Positions 11,191 through 19,792 of a stretch of 64,000 nucleotides of DNA are shown here, in pieces. The notes beneath the pieces were generated by a model, which was not told where the DNA came from, did not search any database, and saw only the letters and a list, made by a program, of their open reading frames with translations. The position numbers were made by a program, and so were the translations under genes. The DNA lies in contig NZ_JAOULD010000003.1 of NCBI RefSeq assembly GCF_029882185.1, positions 24,697 to 88,696 of the forward strand. The letters are read 5' to 3'. How positions within the stretch are numbered: position 1 is the first letter of the stretch; each line of letters opens with the position of its first letter. This stretch comes from Candidatus Nitrosopumilus sp. GTDB taxonomy: Archaea; Thermoproteota; Nitrososphaeria; Nitrososphaerales; Nitrosopumilaceae.

Positions 11191-11412
11191 TTAAAATCTT
11201 CCAAAAATTCGTTTTAAAATATTTGGTTTGTTACGCCCACCATCCCGAATAACTTTTTTTTCACCAAATCTTTTTGCCCTGATCTGGCTGAGTTTCACAC
11301 ATCTATGTTCCTCAGGAAGTCTGTGTTCAGAACAAAAAGGATCCTTACAATAATTACATTGAAACGGCATATCCGTCAGATCTCCACAATATGCACATTT
11401 TTCTGATTGCAT
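11191..11412 (-). CDS. AN1-type zinc-finger protein
   Basis: This 73-residue protein has an N-terminal AN1-like zinc finger: CAYCGDLTDMPFQCNYC, then DPFCSEHRLPEEHRC. These supply the Cys/His set for two zinc ions in the AN1 fold. A basic tail follows (KRFGEKKVIRDGGRNKPN). In eukaryotes AN1 fingers occur in ubiquitin- and stress-linked proteins; the archaeal role is not established. The family call rests on the Cys/His spacing and FC-EHR signature. It starts at ATG and stands alone. Confidence 0.85.
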   Translation of the reverse strand: MQSEKCAYCGDLTDMPFQCNYCKDPFCSEHRLPEEHRCVKLSQIRAKRFGEKKVIRDGGRNKPNILKRIFGRF

Positions 11413-11521
11413 ATTTTCAATTACTATTTTTCTTTTAATAAAGGTGCTAGTTTTTATTCTAAAATTACTAAATGACTAAACGTTTTTACGATGTTCAAAT
11501 TTAGATTGATTCAGATATCAA

Positions 11522-12262
11522 ATGATCAAAGACAAAGTTGCAATAATTACTGGAGCTAGTAGCGGAATTGGATTTGCCACTGCATTGGCCTTATCAAAAG
11601 CGGGAGCAAAAGTTGCAATAGGTGCTAGACGAGTTGACAGATTAGAAGAACTTGCAAAAAAAATATCTGCAGAAGGTGGACAAGTATTTTATCAAAAATT
11701 AGATGTGACACAAAGATCTGAATGTGAAAATTTTGCTAAAGCTGTTTTGGACAAATGGGGCTCTATTGATATTCTTGTGAATAATGCAGGACTGATGCCA
11801 TTAAGTTTCTTCAAAAGCCTAAAGGTTGATGAATGGGATAGAATGGTTGATGTGAATATTAAAGGCGTTTTGTATTCTACAGCTGCTGTAATTTCTCATA
11901 TGAAAGAAAAAAAATCTGGTCATATAGTTAACCTTTCATCTGTAGCTGGAAGAATTGTTTTTCCTGCTGGCAGCGTTTACTGTGCAACAAAACATGCAGT
12001 TGCTGCATTTAGTGAAGGATTAAGACAGGAATTTAGTGTTCGTTCTAATATTAGAGTAACTAGTATTGAGCCAGGAGTAGTTGCAACAGAACTTAATGAT
12101 ACCATTACTGATGAATCTCTAAAAGGATTTGTAGAAAATACAAAGAAAATGGAAGCTTTACAAGCAGAAGATATTGCAAATGCAATTTTGTATGCAGTTG
12201 ATTCACCATCATATGTCAATGTGAATGAGATTCTAATTCGACCTACAACACAAGAACGCTAA
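11522..12262 (+). CDS. Short-chain dehydrogenase/reductase
   Basis: This is a classical SDR NAD(P)-dependent oxidoreductase of 246 residues. The cofactor motif TGASSGIG is at 10-17, GARRVDR after the second strand suggests NADP preference, and NNAG is present. The catalytic set includes S140 (NLSSVAG), Y153 and K157 (YCATK). Substrate cannot be read from the sequence; closest in style to clavaldehyde-dehydrogenase/YdfG-like SDRs acting on small hydroxy acids or aldehydes. The next gene, a flavoprotein, starts one base after its stop, so the two probably form an operon. Confidence 0.9.
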   Translation: MIKDKVAIITGASSGIGFATALALSKAGAKVAIGARRVDRLEELAKKISAEGGQVFYQKLDVTQRSECENFAKAVLDKWGSIDILVNNAGLMPLSFFKSLKVDEWDRMVDVNIKGVLYSTAAVISHMKEKKSGHIVNLSSVAGRIVFPAGSVYCATKHAVAAFSEGLRQEFSVRSNIRVTSIEPGVVATELNDTITDESLKGFVENTKKMEALQAEDIANAILYAVDSPSYVNVNEILIRPTTQER

Positions 12263-12263
12263 A

Positions 12264-13412
12264 TTGGTAAATATTCCTCATGTTGTTATTTTAGGGGGAG
12301 GATTTGGTGGACTCTCAGCTGCAAATGAATTAAGAAACACACTATCATCATCTCAAGTAAAAATTACTGTAATTGATAAAAAAGACTGGTTTATGGTTGG
12401 ATTTGCAAAATTATGGATAATGAATGGGACACGAACTTTTGAAAATTCTATTGGTTCATTAAAAGAACTAGAAAAAAAAGAAATTGATTTTGTTAAAGAT
12501 GAAATTACATCAATAAATTTTGAAAGTAATCATGTTGAAACTAAATCACAAAAATTTTCTTTTGATTTTCTAATTATTTCAATGGGTGCAGTTTTAGCTC
12601 CCCAAAAAATTCCTGGATTGGTAAAAAACGGATTCAATCTATATGATCATGAACAGCTTTCAGAAATTCATGACAAACTTCAGAATATCACATCTGGAAA
12701 AATAGCAATTTGTATTATGGGGATGCCTTACAAATGCCCTCCAGCACCATTTGAGGCTAGCTTACTGATAAATTCCATGCTTAGAAAACGTGGTATTCGT
12801 GATTCTGTTCAAATTGACTTTTACAGTCCTGCCCCAATAACACTACCTGCGGCTGGACCTGAAGTTAGCAAACGAATTCTTGAATTAGTGAATTCTGAAA
12901 AAATTGTTTTTCATAACTCATCCAAAATAAAATCTGTTGAGCCAAAGAAATTAATTTTTGAAAACAGTGAAGCTGATTTTGATCTACTTTTAGCTATACC
13001 TCCACATATTGCTCCAAAAGTAATTTATGATTCTAGATTAGCTAAAGAATCTGAGTTTATTCCAATAGATAGATCTTGCAAGACATCTTTTGAAAATGTC
13101 TTTGCAGTAGGTGATGTTACTAATTTAACTGTTACAGAAAAAATAACAGTTCCAAAGGCTGGAGTTTTTGCAGAAGGGGAAGGAACTACAGTTGCAAAAA
13201 ATATTATCTCAAAAATTCAATCAAAAGAAGACTCTGCATTATTTGATGGAAAAGGTGGATGTTTTATTGAATCTGGAAGAGGTACTGCATCTGTAATTGA
13301 GGTCGATATGTTCACAAATGATAAACCATCAACAAATCTCACAGAATTAACAGCTGATAATCTTTCTAAAAAAATTGAATTTGAAAAAGAAAGACTATCA
13401 AAATGGCTCTAA
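12264..13412 (+). CDS. FAD-dependent oxidoreductase, SQR/FCSD-like
   Basis: This is a pyridine-nucleotide-disulfide-fold flavoprotein of 382 residues. The FAD motif VVILGGGFGGLSAANEL is near residues 7-23, a second glycine-rich region follows (IAICIMGMPYKCPPAPFEAS), and FENVFAVGDVTN binds the flavin near the C-terminus. KCPPAPFE and GGCFIESGRGTA are characteristic of sulfide:quinone oxidoreductase and flavocytochrome c sulfide dehydrogenase relatives. It may oxidise sulfide or serve as a quinone-linked dehydrogenase; the substrate is not proven. The start is TTG, one base after the SDR stop codon. Confidence 0.82.
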   Translation: MVNIPHVVILGGGFGGLSAANELRNTLSSSQVKITVIDKKDWFMVGFAKLWIMNGTRTFENSIGSLKELEKKEIDFVKDEITSINFESNHVETKSQKFSFDFLIISMGAVLAPQKIPGLVKNGFNLYDHEQLSEIHDKLQNITSGKIAICIMGMPYKCPPAPFEASLLINSMLRKRGIRDSVQIDFYSPAPITLPAAGPEVSKRILELVNSEKIVFHNSSKIKSVEPKKLIFENSEADFDLLLAIPPHIAPKVIYDSRLAKESEFIPIDRSCKTSFENVFAVGDVTNLTVTEKITVPKAGVFAEGEGTTVAKNIISKIQSKEDSALFDGKGGCFIESGRGTASVIEVDMFTNDKPSTNLTELTADNLSKKIEFEKERLSKWL

Positions 13413-13413
13413 T

Positions 13414-13623
13414 TTATTCATCCGAATTTTTATTTTTTGAAATATGTTCTAAAATGGCTCTAATCTCAACACTTAATTCATGATTGTTATTTGATAGATT
13501 AAGTTTTTCTGGAAGGCCATTTTTAAAATCTTCAGATTCTGTTTCTATACTTCTTTTTTGAATACAATCTAAATGATCTTCATCTGTTGCAGAAATTTTG
13601 TGACAAATCTTACAAAGTTTCAT
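13414..13623 (-). CDS. Small CxxC protein
   Basis: This 69-residue protein opens with MKLCKICHKISATDEDHLDC, whose Cys/His set (CxxC-H then H-C) probably binds one zinc. The rest is polar and helical. I know no function for it. It is convergent with the flavoprotein gene, 1 bp apart, and its ATG lies just upstream of the tRNA-Pro gene on the other strand. Confidence 0.6.
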   Translation of the reverse strand: MKLCKICHKISATDEDHLDCIQKRSIETESEDFKNGLPEKLNLSNNNHELSVEIRAILEHISKNKNSDE

Positions 13624-13679
13624 TACTTTTCTTTATTGATAGGACGATTTAATAATTTCATTTTGTGCCTCTGAAGCAA

Positions 13680-13753
13680 GGGAACGTAGTCTAGCTTGGT
13701 ATGATACTAGTCTGGGGGACTAGTGGTCGCAGGTTCAATTCCTGCCGTTCCCA
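13680..13753 (+). tRNA. tRNA-Pro (GGG)
   Basis: All four arms fold. The acceptor stem is GGGAACG/CGTTCCC with discriminator A, the D-loop contains the conserved GG, and the anticodon stem is CTAGT/ACTAG. The loop CTGGGGG gives anticodon GGG with U33 and G37, as usual for proline. The T-stem is GCAGG/CCTGC with loop TTCAATT. CCA is not encoded, which fits the CCA-adding enzyme gene just downstream. There is no intron. Confidence 0.95.
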
Positions 13754-14515
13754 TTACAATTTTAGATTTTTAAGCAACTGTTCAAAATTTTTTTGAGATT
13801 TGTCTTGTTTGTATAATTGTAAAGCCTGAATAATTTTTTCTTTAGATGGAATTTTGATAATTTTTTGAGTTTTTTTGGAAATCCCTGATCCAATAAAAAA
13901 TGCTTGGGTAATTGATGTAACGTTAGATGGTTTTCTCTTAGTACTAGAACTTTCAAAATCAATTATGGAAGCCTTTGTCTTGCCTACAATAACATGTTTT
14001 GAAATATTGCTTAATTCACCATGATCAAATCCAATTTGATCTAATCTATAACAATCTTCCAAAATACTTTTAATTGTTGATTTTAATTTTTTTGCGCTAC
14101 CAGTACCTTTCAATGAATTGATCCATTCGCTAAATTTTTCTCCTTCTAGATACTCCATCACTAAAAAATTTTTACTAACATCAATTATTTTTGGACCAAC
14201 TTTTACAAAATTCACTAATTTCAAAAACTCTGATTCATTTTTCATGTTTTTTCTTTGAGAATCAGTTCTTCTAATTTTTAGAGCAACTTCTTTGTTTCCT
14301 CTTTTTGCAATAACTACAACGCCAACGTATCCCTTTCCTAAAATTGCTAAATTTCCAAGTGTAGTAGGACCTGTTAAAGAAATTGATTTAATTTTTAATT
14401 TTTCCAATTCATTAATTCTTAATTTAATCTGATGATCAGTTGCTTTTGGATACCCTAAAATATTTGAATAAGGTTTTTCTGAAAATTTTTTAATTGAAAT
14501 GAATGAGTGTGCCAT
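13754..14515 (-). CDS. Predicted Ser/Thr kinase-like protein (COG2112 type)
   Basis: This is a 253-residue protein kinase-like fold related to the Bud32/RIO group. A glycine-rich loop (LGKGYVGVVV), the lysine of ALKIRR, the hinge FLVMEYLEGE and a catalytic-loop equivalent (DHGELSN) are seen, followed by IIDFESSS where kinases have DFG. The catalytic HxD aspartate is Glu here, and I recall HGEL as characteristic of this archaeal family, so it may be a family trait rather than decay. The ATG overlaps the end of the CCA-adding enzyme gene by 26 bp, implying translational coupling. Substrate unknown. Confidence 0.75.
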   Translation of the reverse strand: MAHSFISIKKFSEKPYSNILGYPKATDHQIKLRINELEKLKIKSISLTGPTTLGNLAILGKGYVGVVVIAKRGNKEVALKIRRTDSQRKNMKNESEFLKLVNFVKVGPKIIDVSKNFLVMEYLEGEKFSEWINSLKGTGSAKKLKSTIKSILEDCYRLDQIGFDHGELSNISKHVIVGKTKASIIDFESSSTKRKPSNVTSITQAFFIGSGISKKTQKIIKIPSKEKIIQALQLYKQDKSQKNFEQLLKNLKL

Positions 14516-15821
14516 CTACTGAGATTAATTCAGCGGCTTCCTCTTTAATTGATTTGCTTAGGGCTTTATTTCCTATAGATATCTTGAAACCTTTTTTGAA
14601 ATCATTTTGAAGACCTTTTGGTATTCCTGTCTGAAGATTTTTTTTCAAAAATTCTTTCAAGAAATTTATTGCATCAGTATGAATTCTTTTTTCTAATGAA
14701 ATTATCTTTCTTTCATCTCCAACCCATACTAATTCTGCATTTCTAAGATTTTTAGAAATGAAACTATGAGAGCTGTCTTCTCTGAAGAATTCTGGTCCTT
14801 TTTTTTGATATACTTGACTGATTTTTATAGATTCTAAAAAGAAGAAAAGATAAGCTTCTTTTTGCTGATCAGTATAAGATTTACTTCTTAATACTGTAAA
14901 TCCTCCCAATTCTAACTGTGTACTTATTGTAGATGTAGCTCTTTTGATTTGTCCCCAAATGATATCAGGACTTCTAGCTTTGAAATCAAATTTGATAACT
15001 AGTAAATTATTCCAAAACTTGTTTGCGATTCTAGGTTTTTTATTTTTAAAAAACCCTAAACTTGGTTTATTCTTAAATGCTCTGGAAATTAGAATAAACT
15101 TTCCAATATTCTCGTTGGAAATAGCAGCTGCCAAATTTCTGTTACTGTCAATTGGATCAATTACTACAATTGAAGTATCAAATGATCTTGATGTTTTTCC
15201 AATTATTTGATTCTCTTTGATTTTTGAAATTGATTTAATTAAATTTTCAAAACTTCCAAATTCAAAAATCAAAACTTCTGAAATATAACCACTAAACCCT
15301 TGTTTTGCAATTTCTGCACCATAAATTTTATTTGATTTTAAAAATGTCTTCAAAACTCTGACTTCATTTTTCATTTTTAATGTCAATGATTTCTTCATAA
15401 ATTCTGTATGAAATGATGATCTATCCGCAGCGCTTTTCCATTCTCCAATTTTTACATCATAACATGGTACTACATTGATTTTTGTGTTTTTGATTTTAGC
15501 TTCAACATATGGGTGCTGAGAAAATCTTACATACGGTGAATATTTTTTTAAAGAATCAAAACCAATTTTTTGCGAAATTTTTTTAAACTTTTCTTCAGAT
15601 GTATTCTTTTTAAATTTGATAAAAATATCAATATCTGCATCTTTTGATAACCATGTACCTTTAGCAAAAGAACCTCCAAATTCTAACCCAATCGCTTCAG
15701 AATACTTTTTAATTTCTTTTTCTACCAAAGAAAAAGCTATATCTGCAATTTCTTTTTTTGATCTTTCTATTGTTTTTGGAGGAACTACGAATTTAGACAC
15801 TATAGAAATTATTTGTTTCAT
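14490..15821 (-). CDS. cca: CCA tRNA nucleotidyltransferase, archaeal class I
   Basis: This enzyme adds or repairs the 3' CCA of tRNAs; none of the three tRNAs in this window encodes CCA. The nucleotidyltransferase core is EFGGSFAKGTWLSKDADIDI near residue 50, with the catalytic aspartates in DADID. The body and tail domains fill a 443-residue protein, the usual archaeal length. The ATG overlaps the stop of the upstream ThpR gene by 4 bp, and the kinase-like gene overlaps its 3' end: a compact three-gene operon (thpR-cca-kinase-like). Confidence 0.94.
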   Translation of the reverse strand: MKQIISIVSKFVVPPKTIERSKKEIADIAFSLVEKEIKKYSEAIGLEFGGSFAKGTWLSKDADIDIFIKFKKNTSEEKFKKISQKIGFDSLKKYSPYVRFSQHPYVEAKIKNTKINVVPCYDVKIGEWKSAADRSSFHTEFMKKSLTLKMKNEVRVLKTFLKSNKIYGAEIAKQGFSGYISEVLIFEFGSFENLIKSISKIKENQIIGKTSRSFDTSIVVIDPIDSNRNLAAAISNENIGKFILISRAFKNKPSLGFFKNKKPRIANKFWNNLLVIKFDFKARSPDIIWGQIKRATSTISTQLELGGFTVLRSKSYTDQQKEAYLFFFLESIKISQVYQKKGPEFFREDSSHSFISKNLRNAELVWVGDERKIISLEKRIHTDAINFLKEFLKKNLQTGIPKGLQNDFKKGFKISIGNKALSKSIKEEAAELISVDGTLIHFN

Positions 15822-16363
15822 TTTTTTGCACTAACCTCCATCAAATCTGAATAAATTGATCCATTAGAAGTAAGCTCACTTTTTTTTAATTTAATACTAG
15901 ATACGTGTTGCAATCCAAAATTAATCATTTTTCCATTCTCCAATTCTTTTAATATGTCACCAATCTGCTTTTTAATTCTAAATACTGTGATATGAGGTTT
16001 GAATGGTTTATCAGGAAAAAATCCAAGTGGTTCTAATATCTCGTTTACTTTTTTTGATAGTTGAATGAGCATATTGCCACCATGTTCATCTGTACCAATC
16101 CAAATCACTCTTGGAAATTTGGGTTTTGGAAATGCTCCTACTCCTTTTAAAAATACATCAAAACTTGAAAACTCAATTTTTTGAAGAGATTGACTGATTT
16201 TACTATTCATTTTTTCTGATACGTCACCAATAAATTGTAAAGTGAAATGAAAATTTTTTGATTCAACTGGTTTTGCATCAATTTTGCTTTCATTCTGGAA
16301 CTTTTTGATTGATTCAACGATTTCATCATTTGTTATTTCAATCGCAATAAAAACACGCATCAT
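15818..16363 (-). CDS. thpR: RNA 2',3'-cyclic phosphodiesterase (2H family)
   Basis: This is a 2H phosphoesterase, formerly called 2'-5' RNA ligase, that opens 2',3'-cyclic phosphates on RNA ends. The two catalytic HxT motifs are H39-F-T41 (FHFTLQFIG) and KPHITVFRI in the second half. At 181 residues it is the usual length. It overlaps cca by 4 bp, and an RNA-end biochemistry theme continues elsewhere in the window with RtcA (61101-62126). The start is the first of two consecutive Met codons. Confidence 0.9.
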   Translation of the reverse strand: MMRVFIAIEITNDEIVESIKKFQNESKIDAKPVESKNFHFTLQFIGDVSEKMNSKISQSLQKIEFSSFDVFLKGVGAFPKPKFPRVIWIGTDEHGGNMLIQLSKKVNEILEPLGFFPDKPFKPHITVFRIKKQIGDILKELENGKMINFGLQHVSSIKLKKSELTSNGSIYSDLMEVSAKK

Positions 16364-16429
16364 GATATTTTTTAAATAATGTTTATAATTATTTCCGGTA
16401 ACTTCATAGACTTGCTTTATTTTTGATAT

Positions 16430-16981
16430 ATGTTGACAAAATTAATTGTATGTTTAACGGGAATGCCTGGTGCTGGCAAGTCCACAATTGCAGATGGACT
16501 CAAATCTAAAGGGTATGAGATTATCAATATGGGAAACGCTGTAAGAGAGGAAGCAAAAAAACGAAATCTAGAATCTACTAGAGAAAATCTTGGAAAATTA
16601 ATGTTAGAATTAAGAGAAAATAACGGACCTGGTGCAATTGCAGAATTGGTAAAACCCCAAATCGAGTCTTCTAGATCAAATGTAATTCTAATAGATGGTG
16701 TAAGATCAAATGATGAAATTAATGTATTAAAAAAATTTGGTACTGTAAAATTATTAGCCGTTCATGCATCTACTGATACAAGATTTAATTTTTTACAAAA
16801 AAGAGGAAGATCTGATGATCCACAAACCAAAGAACATTTTGAAGAAAGAGATAATCGTGAATTAGGTGTTGGTATAAGCAATTCAATTGCATTATCTGAT
16901 TATGCAATATCAAATGTTGGTTTAACAAAGGAAGAATTAATTGAACAAACTTTCAAAATCATTCAAAGTTGGATAGAATGA
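16430..16981 (+). CDS. UPF0200-type P-loop nucleotide kinase-like protein
   Basis: This 183-residue P-loop protein is related to adenylate/dephospho-CoA kinases. Walker A is GMPGAGKS (about residues 10-17), followed by the family signature INMGNAVREEAKKR and ENLGKLMLELRENNGPGAI, then a Walker-B-like VILIDGVRS and a lid-like RGRSDDPQT. Recognised as the archaeal UPF0200 family; physiological substrate unknown to me. Its stop overlaps the ATG of the UPF0201 gene (ATGA), a pairing that suggests joint function. Confidence 0.85.
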   Translation: MLTKLIVCLTGMPGAGKSTIADGLKSKGYEIINMGNAVREEAKKRNLESTRENLGKLMLELRENNGPGAIAELVKPQIESSRSNVILIDGVRSNDEINVLKKFGTVKLLAVHASTDTRFNFLQKRGRSDDPQTKEHFEERDNRELGVGISNSIALSDYAISNVGLTKEELIEQTFKIIQSWIE

Positions 16982-17376
16982 AAATTCCTAACATAAATTG
17001 TAAAATTGAAATGATCTGTCCAGTAAATCTATCTGAAGATCCAAAAAAAGTCGAATTAGCAATCTCTAATATTCTTCCATTTTCAGATATAAAAAATGAA
17101 AATTTTTCAATAAAGGCACAATCAAATGAATTAAGATCATTGGAAAAAATTTATGAAACAATCACATCGACACAATCTCATAAAAGTTATACCAGAAATC
17201 TAGAAAATAATCTGGAAAATAACAAAACTTGGTTTTTTCTAAATAAACAAGCAGCTTTTGTTGAAAAAGTAGCTATTTGTGACGAGGCAGAAGAATCTCC
17301 ACTAGGCCCAATCAAAGTAATTCTAACATCGTCAAATATTAATGAAATAATAGATTGGATTGCATTTCCAAATTGA
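16978..17376 (+). CDS. UPF0201 (COG1325) RNA-binding-like protein
   Basis: This is a predicted RNA-binding protein of 132 residues, recognised from TWFFLNKQAAFVEKVAICDE and ESPLGPIKVIL, which are signatures of the archaeal COG1325/UPF0201 family. A TTG at 16969 would add three residues. The ATG at 16978 overlaps the previous stop as ATGA, the usual coupled arrangement, so I prefer it. Its biochemical role is not established; genome context here (UPF0200 kinase-like, CCA enzyme, ThpR) is RNA maturation. Confidence 0.85.
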   Translation: MKIPNINCKIEMICPVNLSEDPKKVELAISNILPFSDIKNENFSIKAQSNELRSLEKIYETITSTQSHKSYTRNLENNLENNKTWFFLNKQAAFVEKVAICDEAEESPLGPIKVILTSSNINEIIDWIAFPN

Positions 17377-17402
17377 TGAAAATTAGCTAAGAAAATTAAC
17401 TC

Positions 17403-17421
17403 TTTTTTGACTATTTTTTTT
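17403..17421 (+). terminator. Oligo-T terminator
   Basis: Two T runs, six and eight long, lie 27-45 bp after the UPF0201 stop codon without a stem-loop, as expected of oligo-T archaeal termination. They separate the UPF0200/UPF0201 operon from the next plus-strand gene. Confidence 0.5.
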
Positions 17422-17460
17422 AGTTTGAATCTAAAATCTATTTTTTTAAATTATTGATTA

Positions 17461-18171
17461 ATGTTCATTAAACTAGGCATAATTGTAAGTATTGTAATTT
17501 TAGGAGGCATGATATTTTCTAATGAAATTGATACTTTATTCCCTTCAACATCTGCAACCGTATTTGATTACTTAAAAAATGACGTTAGTAATTTTGGATC
17601 TAAGGCTTCTGATTCTGTTGAGCAAAGAATTGATGAATCTATTAATAAAATTACAGATAAGACAACTGAATCTATATCTGAAGAAATTAGTGAAGCTGGA
17701 AATAAAGTGACAAATGAAATTTCTCAAGTAAAGGAATCTTCTCAAAAAATGATAAAAAAAGAAATTTCAAATTTTAATCCTATAGAGTCAATTCAAAATA
17801 TTTTTACAGGTGATTCTAATTCAATAACTCAATCACAAAATAATATTTCTACACAAGATTCTATTTCAATACCTTCTGAAACTTTGTCTTTATCAACTAA
17901 ACAATCTGATGAAAATATCATTCTTCAATATATTGATACAAGTGGAAAAACAAAAAGTGTAAACGTTGTAATTAGAACTATAGACAAAGAAATTTTTACG
18001 GGAACATTTCACACTTCAATATTTGAGACAAATGTTAATGATACAACTGGAACTCCATATTATATTGATATGATCGTTGATCATGAGGATTATGGAACTG
18101 TAACATCATCAGTTTATAATCCTGGTGACTCATATGATACAAAAATTAATGGCATATTTTATCAATCATGA
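17461..18171 (+). CDS. Secreted/anchored protein with amphipathic coiled region
   Basis: I do not recognise this family. The 236-residue protein has an N-terminal signal or anchor helix (about residues 3-20). A long charged amphipathic stretch follows (about 36-120) in which Ser/Glu/Lys/Ile patterns such as DKTTESISEEISEAGNKV repeat with roughly 11-residue periodicity, like LEA or apolipoprotein-type helices. It ends in a beta-rich domain (about 150-236). It probably sits outside the membrane. It is convergent with the Sir2 gene, whose end it overlaps by 6 bp. Confidence 0.65.
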   Translation: MFIKLGIIVSIVILGGMIFSNEIDTLFPSTSATVFDYLKNDVSNFGSKASDSVEQRIDESINKITDKTTESISEEISEAGNKVTNEISQVKESSQKMIKKEISNFNPIESIQNIFTGDSNSITQSQNNISTQDSISIPSETLSLSTKQSDENIILQYIDTSGKTKSVNVVIRTIDKEIFTGTFHTSIFETNVNDTTGTPYYIDMIVDHEDYGTVTSSVYNPGDSYDTKINGIFYQS

Positions 18172-18891
18172 TTTATTTTTAAATAAAGAAACTAGTTTTG
18201 GTATTGACTCTGCACTAGTGTTTCTAATTATAATATCCATATTTTCTGACATAACTGTATGTTCTGGATTAATTTCTACTAATGTAGCATTATTTTGTTT
18301 TGCATAGATTGGAAGTGTGTTTACTGGAGATACAACAAGCGATGTTCCTACAATAATCATTAAATCACAGTTATTTGCAAAATTAATGGCATTTTTCCAT
18401 ACCTCTTGAGGTAATAATTCTCCAAACCAAACAACATCTGGTCTGAGTACATTACCACATTTACACAAAGGCGGTAATTTAGAAATCTCTCTGAAGATTT
18501 CTTCTTTATAGTCACAAACTGAGCACTTGATCTTTACAATACTTCCATGGAGTTCTAAAACTCTTGAGCTACCAGATTTTTGATGTAATCCATCAATATT
18601 CTGTGTTAAAACTACAACTTCAGCATATTTTTCTAATTCAGCTATTGCTTTATGACCCGCATTTGGATGTGCCTGAAAAATATTCTCTCTTCTCTCATTA
18701 TACCACTCCCAAACTAATTTTGGATTATCATAAAATGCATCAATTGTGGCTAATCTCATTGCATCATGATTTCTCCATAATCCATCTTTTCCTCTAAATG
18801 TAGGAATTCCACTTTCTTGTGAAATTCCAGCTCCAGTAACAAAAACTATTTTTTTAAATCTATGAATATTATCTTCAATTAAATCAAACAT
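18166..18891 (-). CDS. Sir2-family NAD-dependent protein deacylase
   Basis: This sirtuin removes acyl groups from lysine using NAD. The motifs FVTGAGISQESGIPTFR, TQNIDGLHQKSG and the catalytic His in LELHGS are seen. A zinc-binding set follows (CSVCDY, then LCKCGNVLRPDVVWFGE), with GTSLVVSPVNTLP and an ENMDIII end. At 241 residues it is the short bacterial/archaeal class. In archaea sirtuins deacetylate Alba-type chromatin proteins among others. It lies 1 bp from the upstream RNase Z gene (stop at 18893), so it belongs to the prs-methylase-rnz-sir2 run. Confidence 0.93.
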   Translation of the reverse strand: MFDLIEDNIHRFKKIVFVTGAGISQESGIPTFRGKDGLWRNHDAMRLATIDAFYDNPKLVWEWYNERRENIFQAHPNAGHKAIAELEKYAEVVVLTQNIDGLHQKSGSSRVLELHGSIVKIKCSVCDYKEEIFREISKLPPLCKCGNVLRPDVVWFGELLPQEVWKNAINFANNCDLMIIVGTSLVVSPVNTLPIYAKQNNATLVEINPEHTVMSENMDIIIRNTSAESIPKLVSLFKNKS

Positions 18892-18892
18892 A

Positions 18893-19792
18893 TTACTTAA
18901 TTTTTACTTCTAAAAAATCTCTAGCTGTAATCACTGAATCGTGTATTTCTTGTGCTTCTTTCAAATGTCCAATTTCATCTTTATATCTCGCTGAAAAGTG
19001 TGTCAAAATCAAATTTTTTACTTTAGCATTCTTACCTAATGTTGCAGCCTGTTTTGCAGTGGAGTGACATGTTTCTTTTGCTCTTAGTTTTTCTTCATCC
19101 AAAAATGTAGAATCAAATACTAAATAATCACAATCTTCAAAGAATTTTTCTAGATATTGTGTAGGCATTGTATCTCCAGAAATTCCAATCTTTTTACCTG
19201 GTCGTCTTTCACCTAAAACTTCTTCAGGTTTTATTGTTTTTTCATTAATTTTTATTTCATGACCTTTTTGTAATTCACTCCATAACTTTCCTTCAGGAAT
19301 TCCCAATTGTTTTGCTTTTTCTAGATTGAATCTACCTGGCTTATCCTTTTCTTTAAATAAATATGAAAATGCATCTATTGAATGATTTGCTTTACCTACA
19401 TGTATAGAAAATTTTTCATCTTCAAAAATTTTACCTTCGGTGATGGTTGTAATCATTACAGGAAATGATAATCCAAAATTTAATACTTTGATGTTAGAAC
19501 CAATAAATTCATCAATACCATTAGGCCCAAAAATTTCTAATTTTTCAGTTCTATTTTGCATAGACATTGTTTGCAATAATCCTAAGATTCCTACACAATG
19601 ATCTCCGTGCAAATGTGTAACAAATATCTTCATTTTTTTATTCCATCCTAAACCTGATTTCATAAATGATATCTGTGCAGATTCACCTGCATCAAACATT
19701 AAGATCTCTCCATCTTTTTCCAAACAGATACATGATAATCCTCTATTTTCAGTAGGCTGGGCTGCTGATGTTCCTAAGAATACTAGTTTCAT
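18893..19792 (-). CDS. rnz: Ribonuclease Z
   Basis: This zinc endonuclease removes the 3' trailer of tRNA precursors, leaving the end for CCA addition. The metallo-beta-lactamase motif is HLHGDH (residues 60-65), with GISGDTMPT and the C-terminal HFSARY completing the zinc site. At 299 residues it is the short-form enzyme. The start ATG overlaps the upstream methyltransferase stop by 4 bp. It acts directly before the CCA enzyme encoded at 14490-15821. Confidence 0.94.
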   Translation of the reverse strand: MKLVFLGTSAAQPTENRGLSCICLEKDGEILMFDAGESAQISFMKSGLGWNKKMKIFVTHLHGDHCVGILGLLQTMSMQNRTEKLEIFGPNGIDEFIGSNIKVLNFGLSFPVMITTITEGKIFEDEKFSIHVGKANHSIDAFSYLFKEKDKPGRFNLEKAKQLGIPEGKLWSELQKGHEIKINEKTIKPEEVLGERRPGKKIGISGDTMPTQYLEKFFEDCDYLVFDSTFLDEEKLRAKETCHSTAKQAATLGKNAKVKNLILTHFSARYKDEIGHLKEAQEIHDSVITARDFLEVKIK

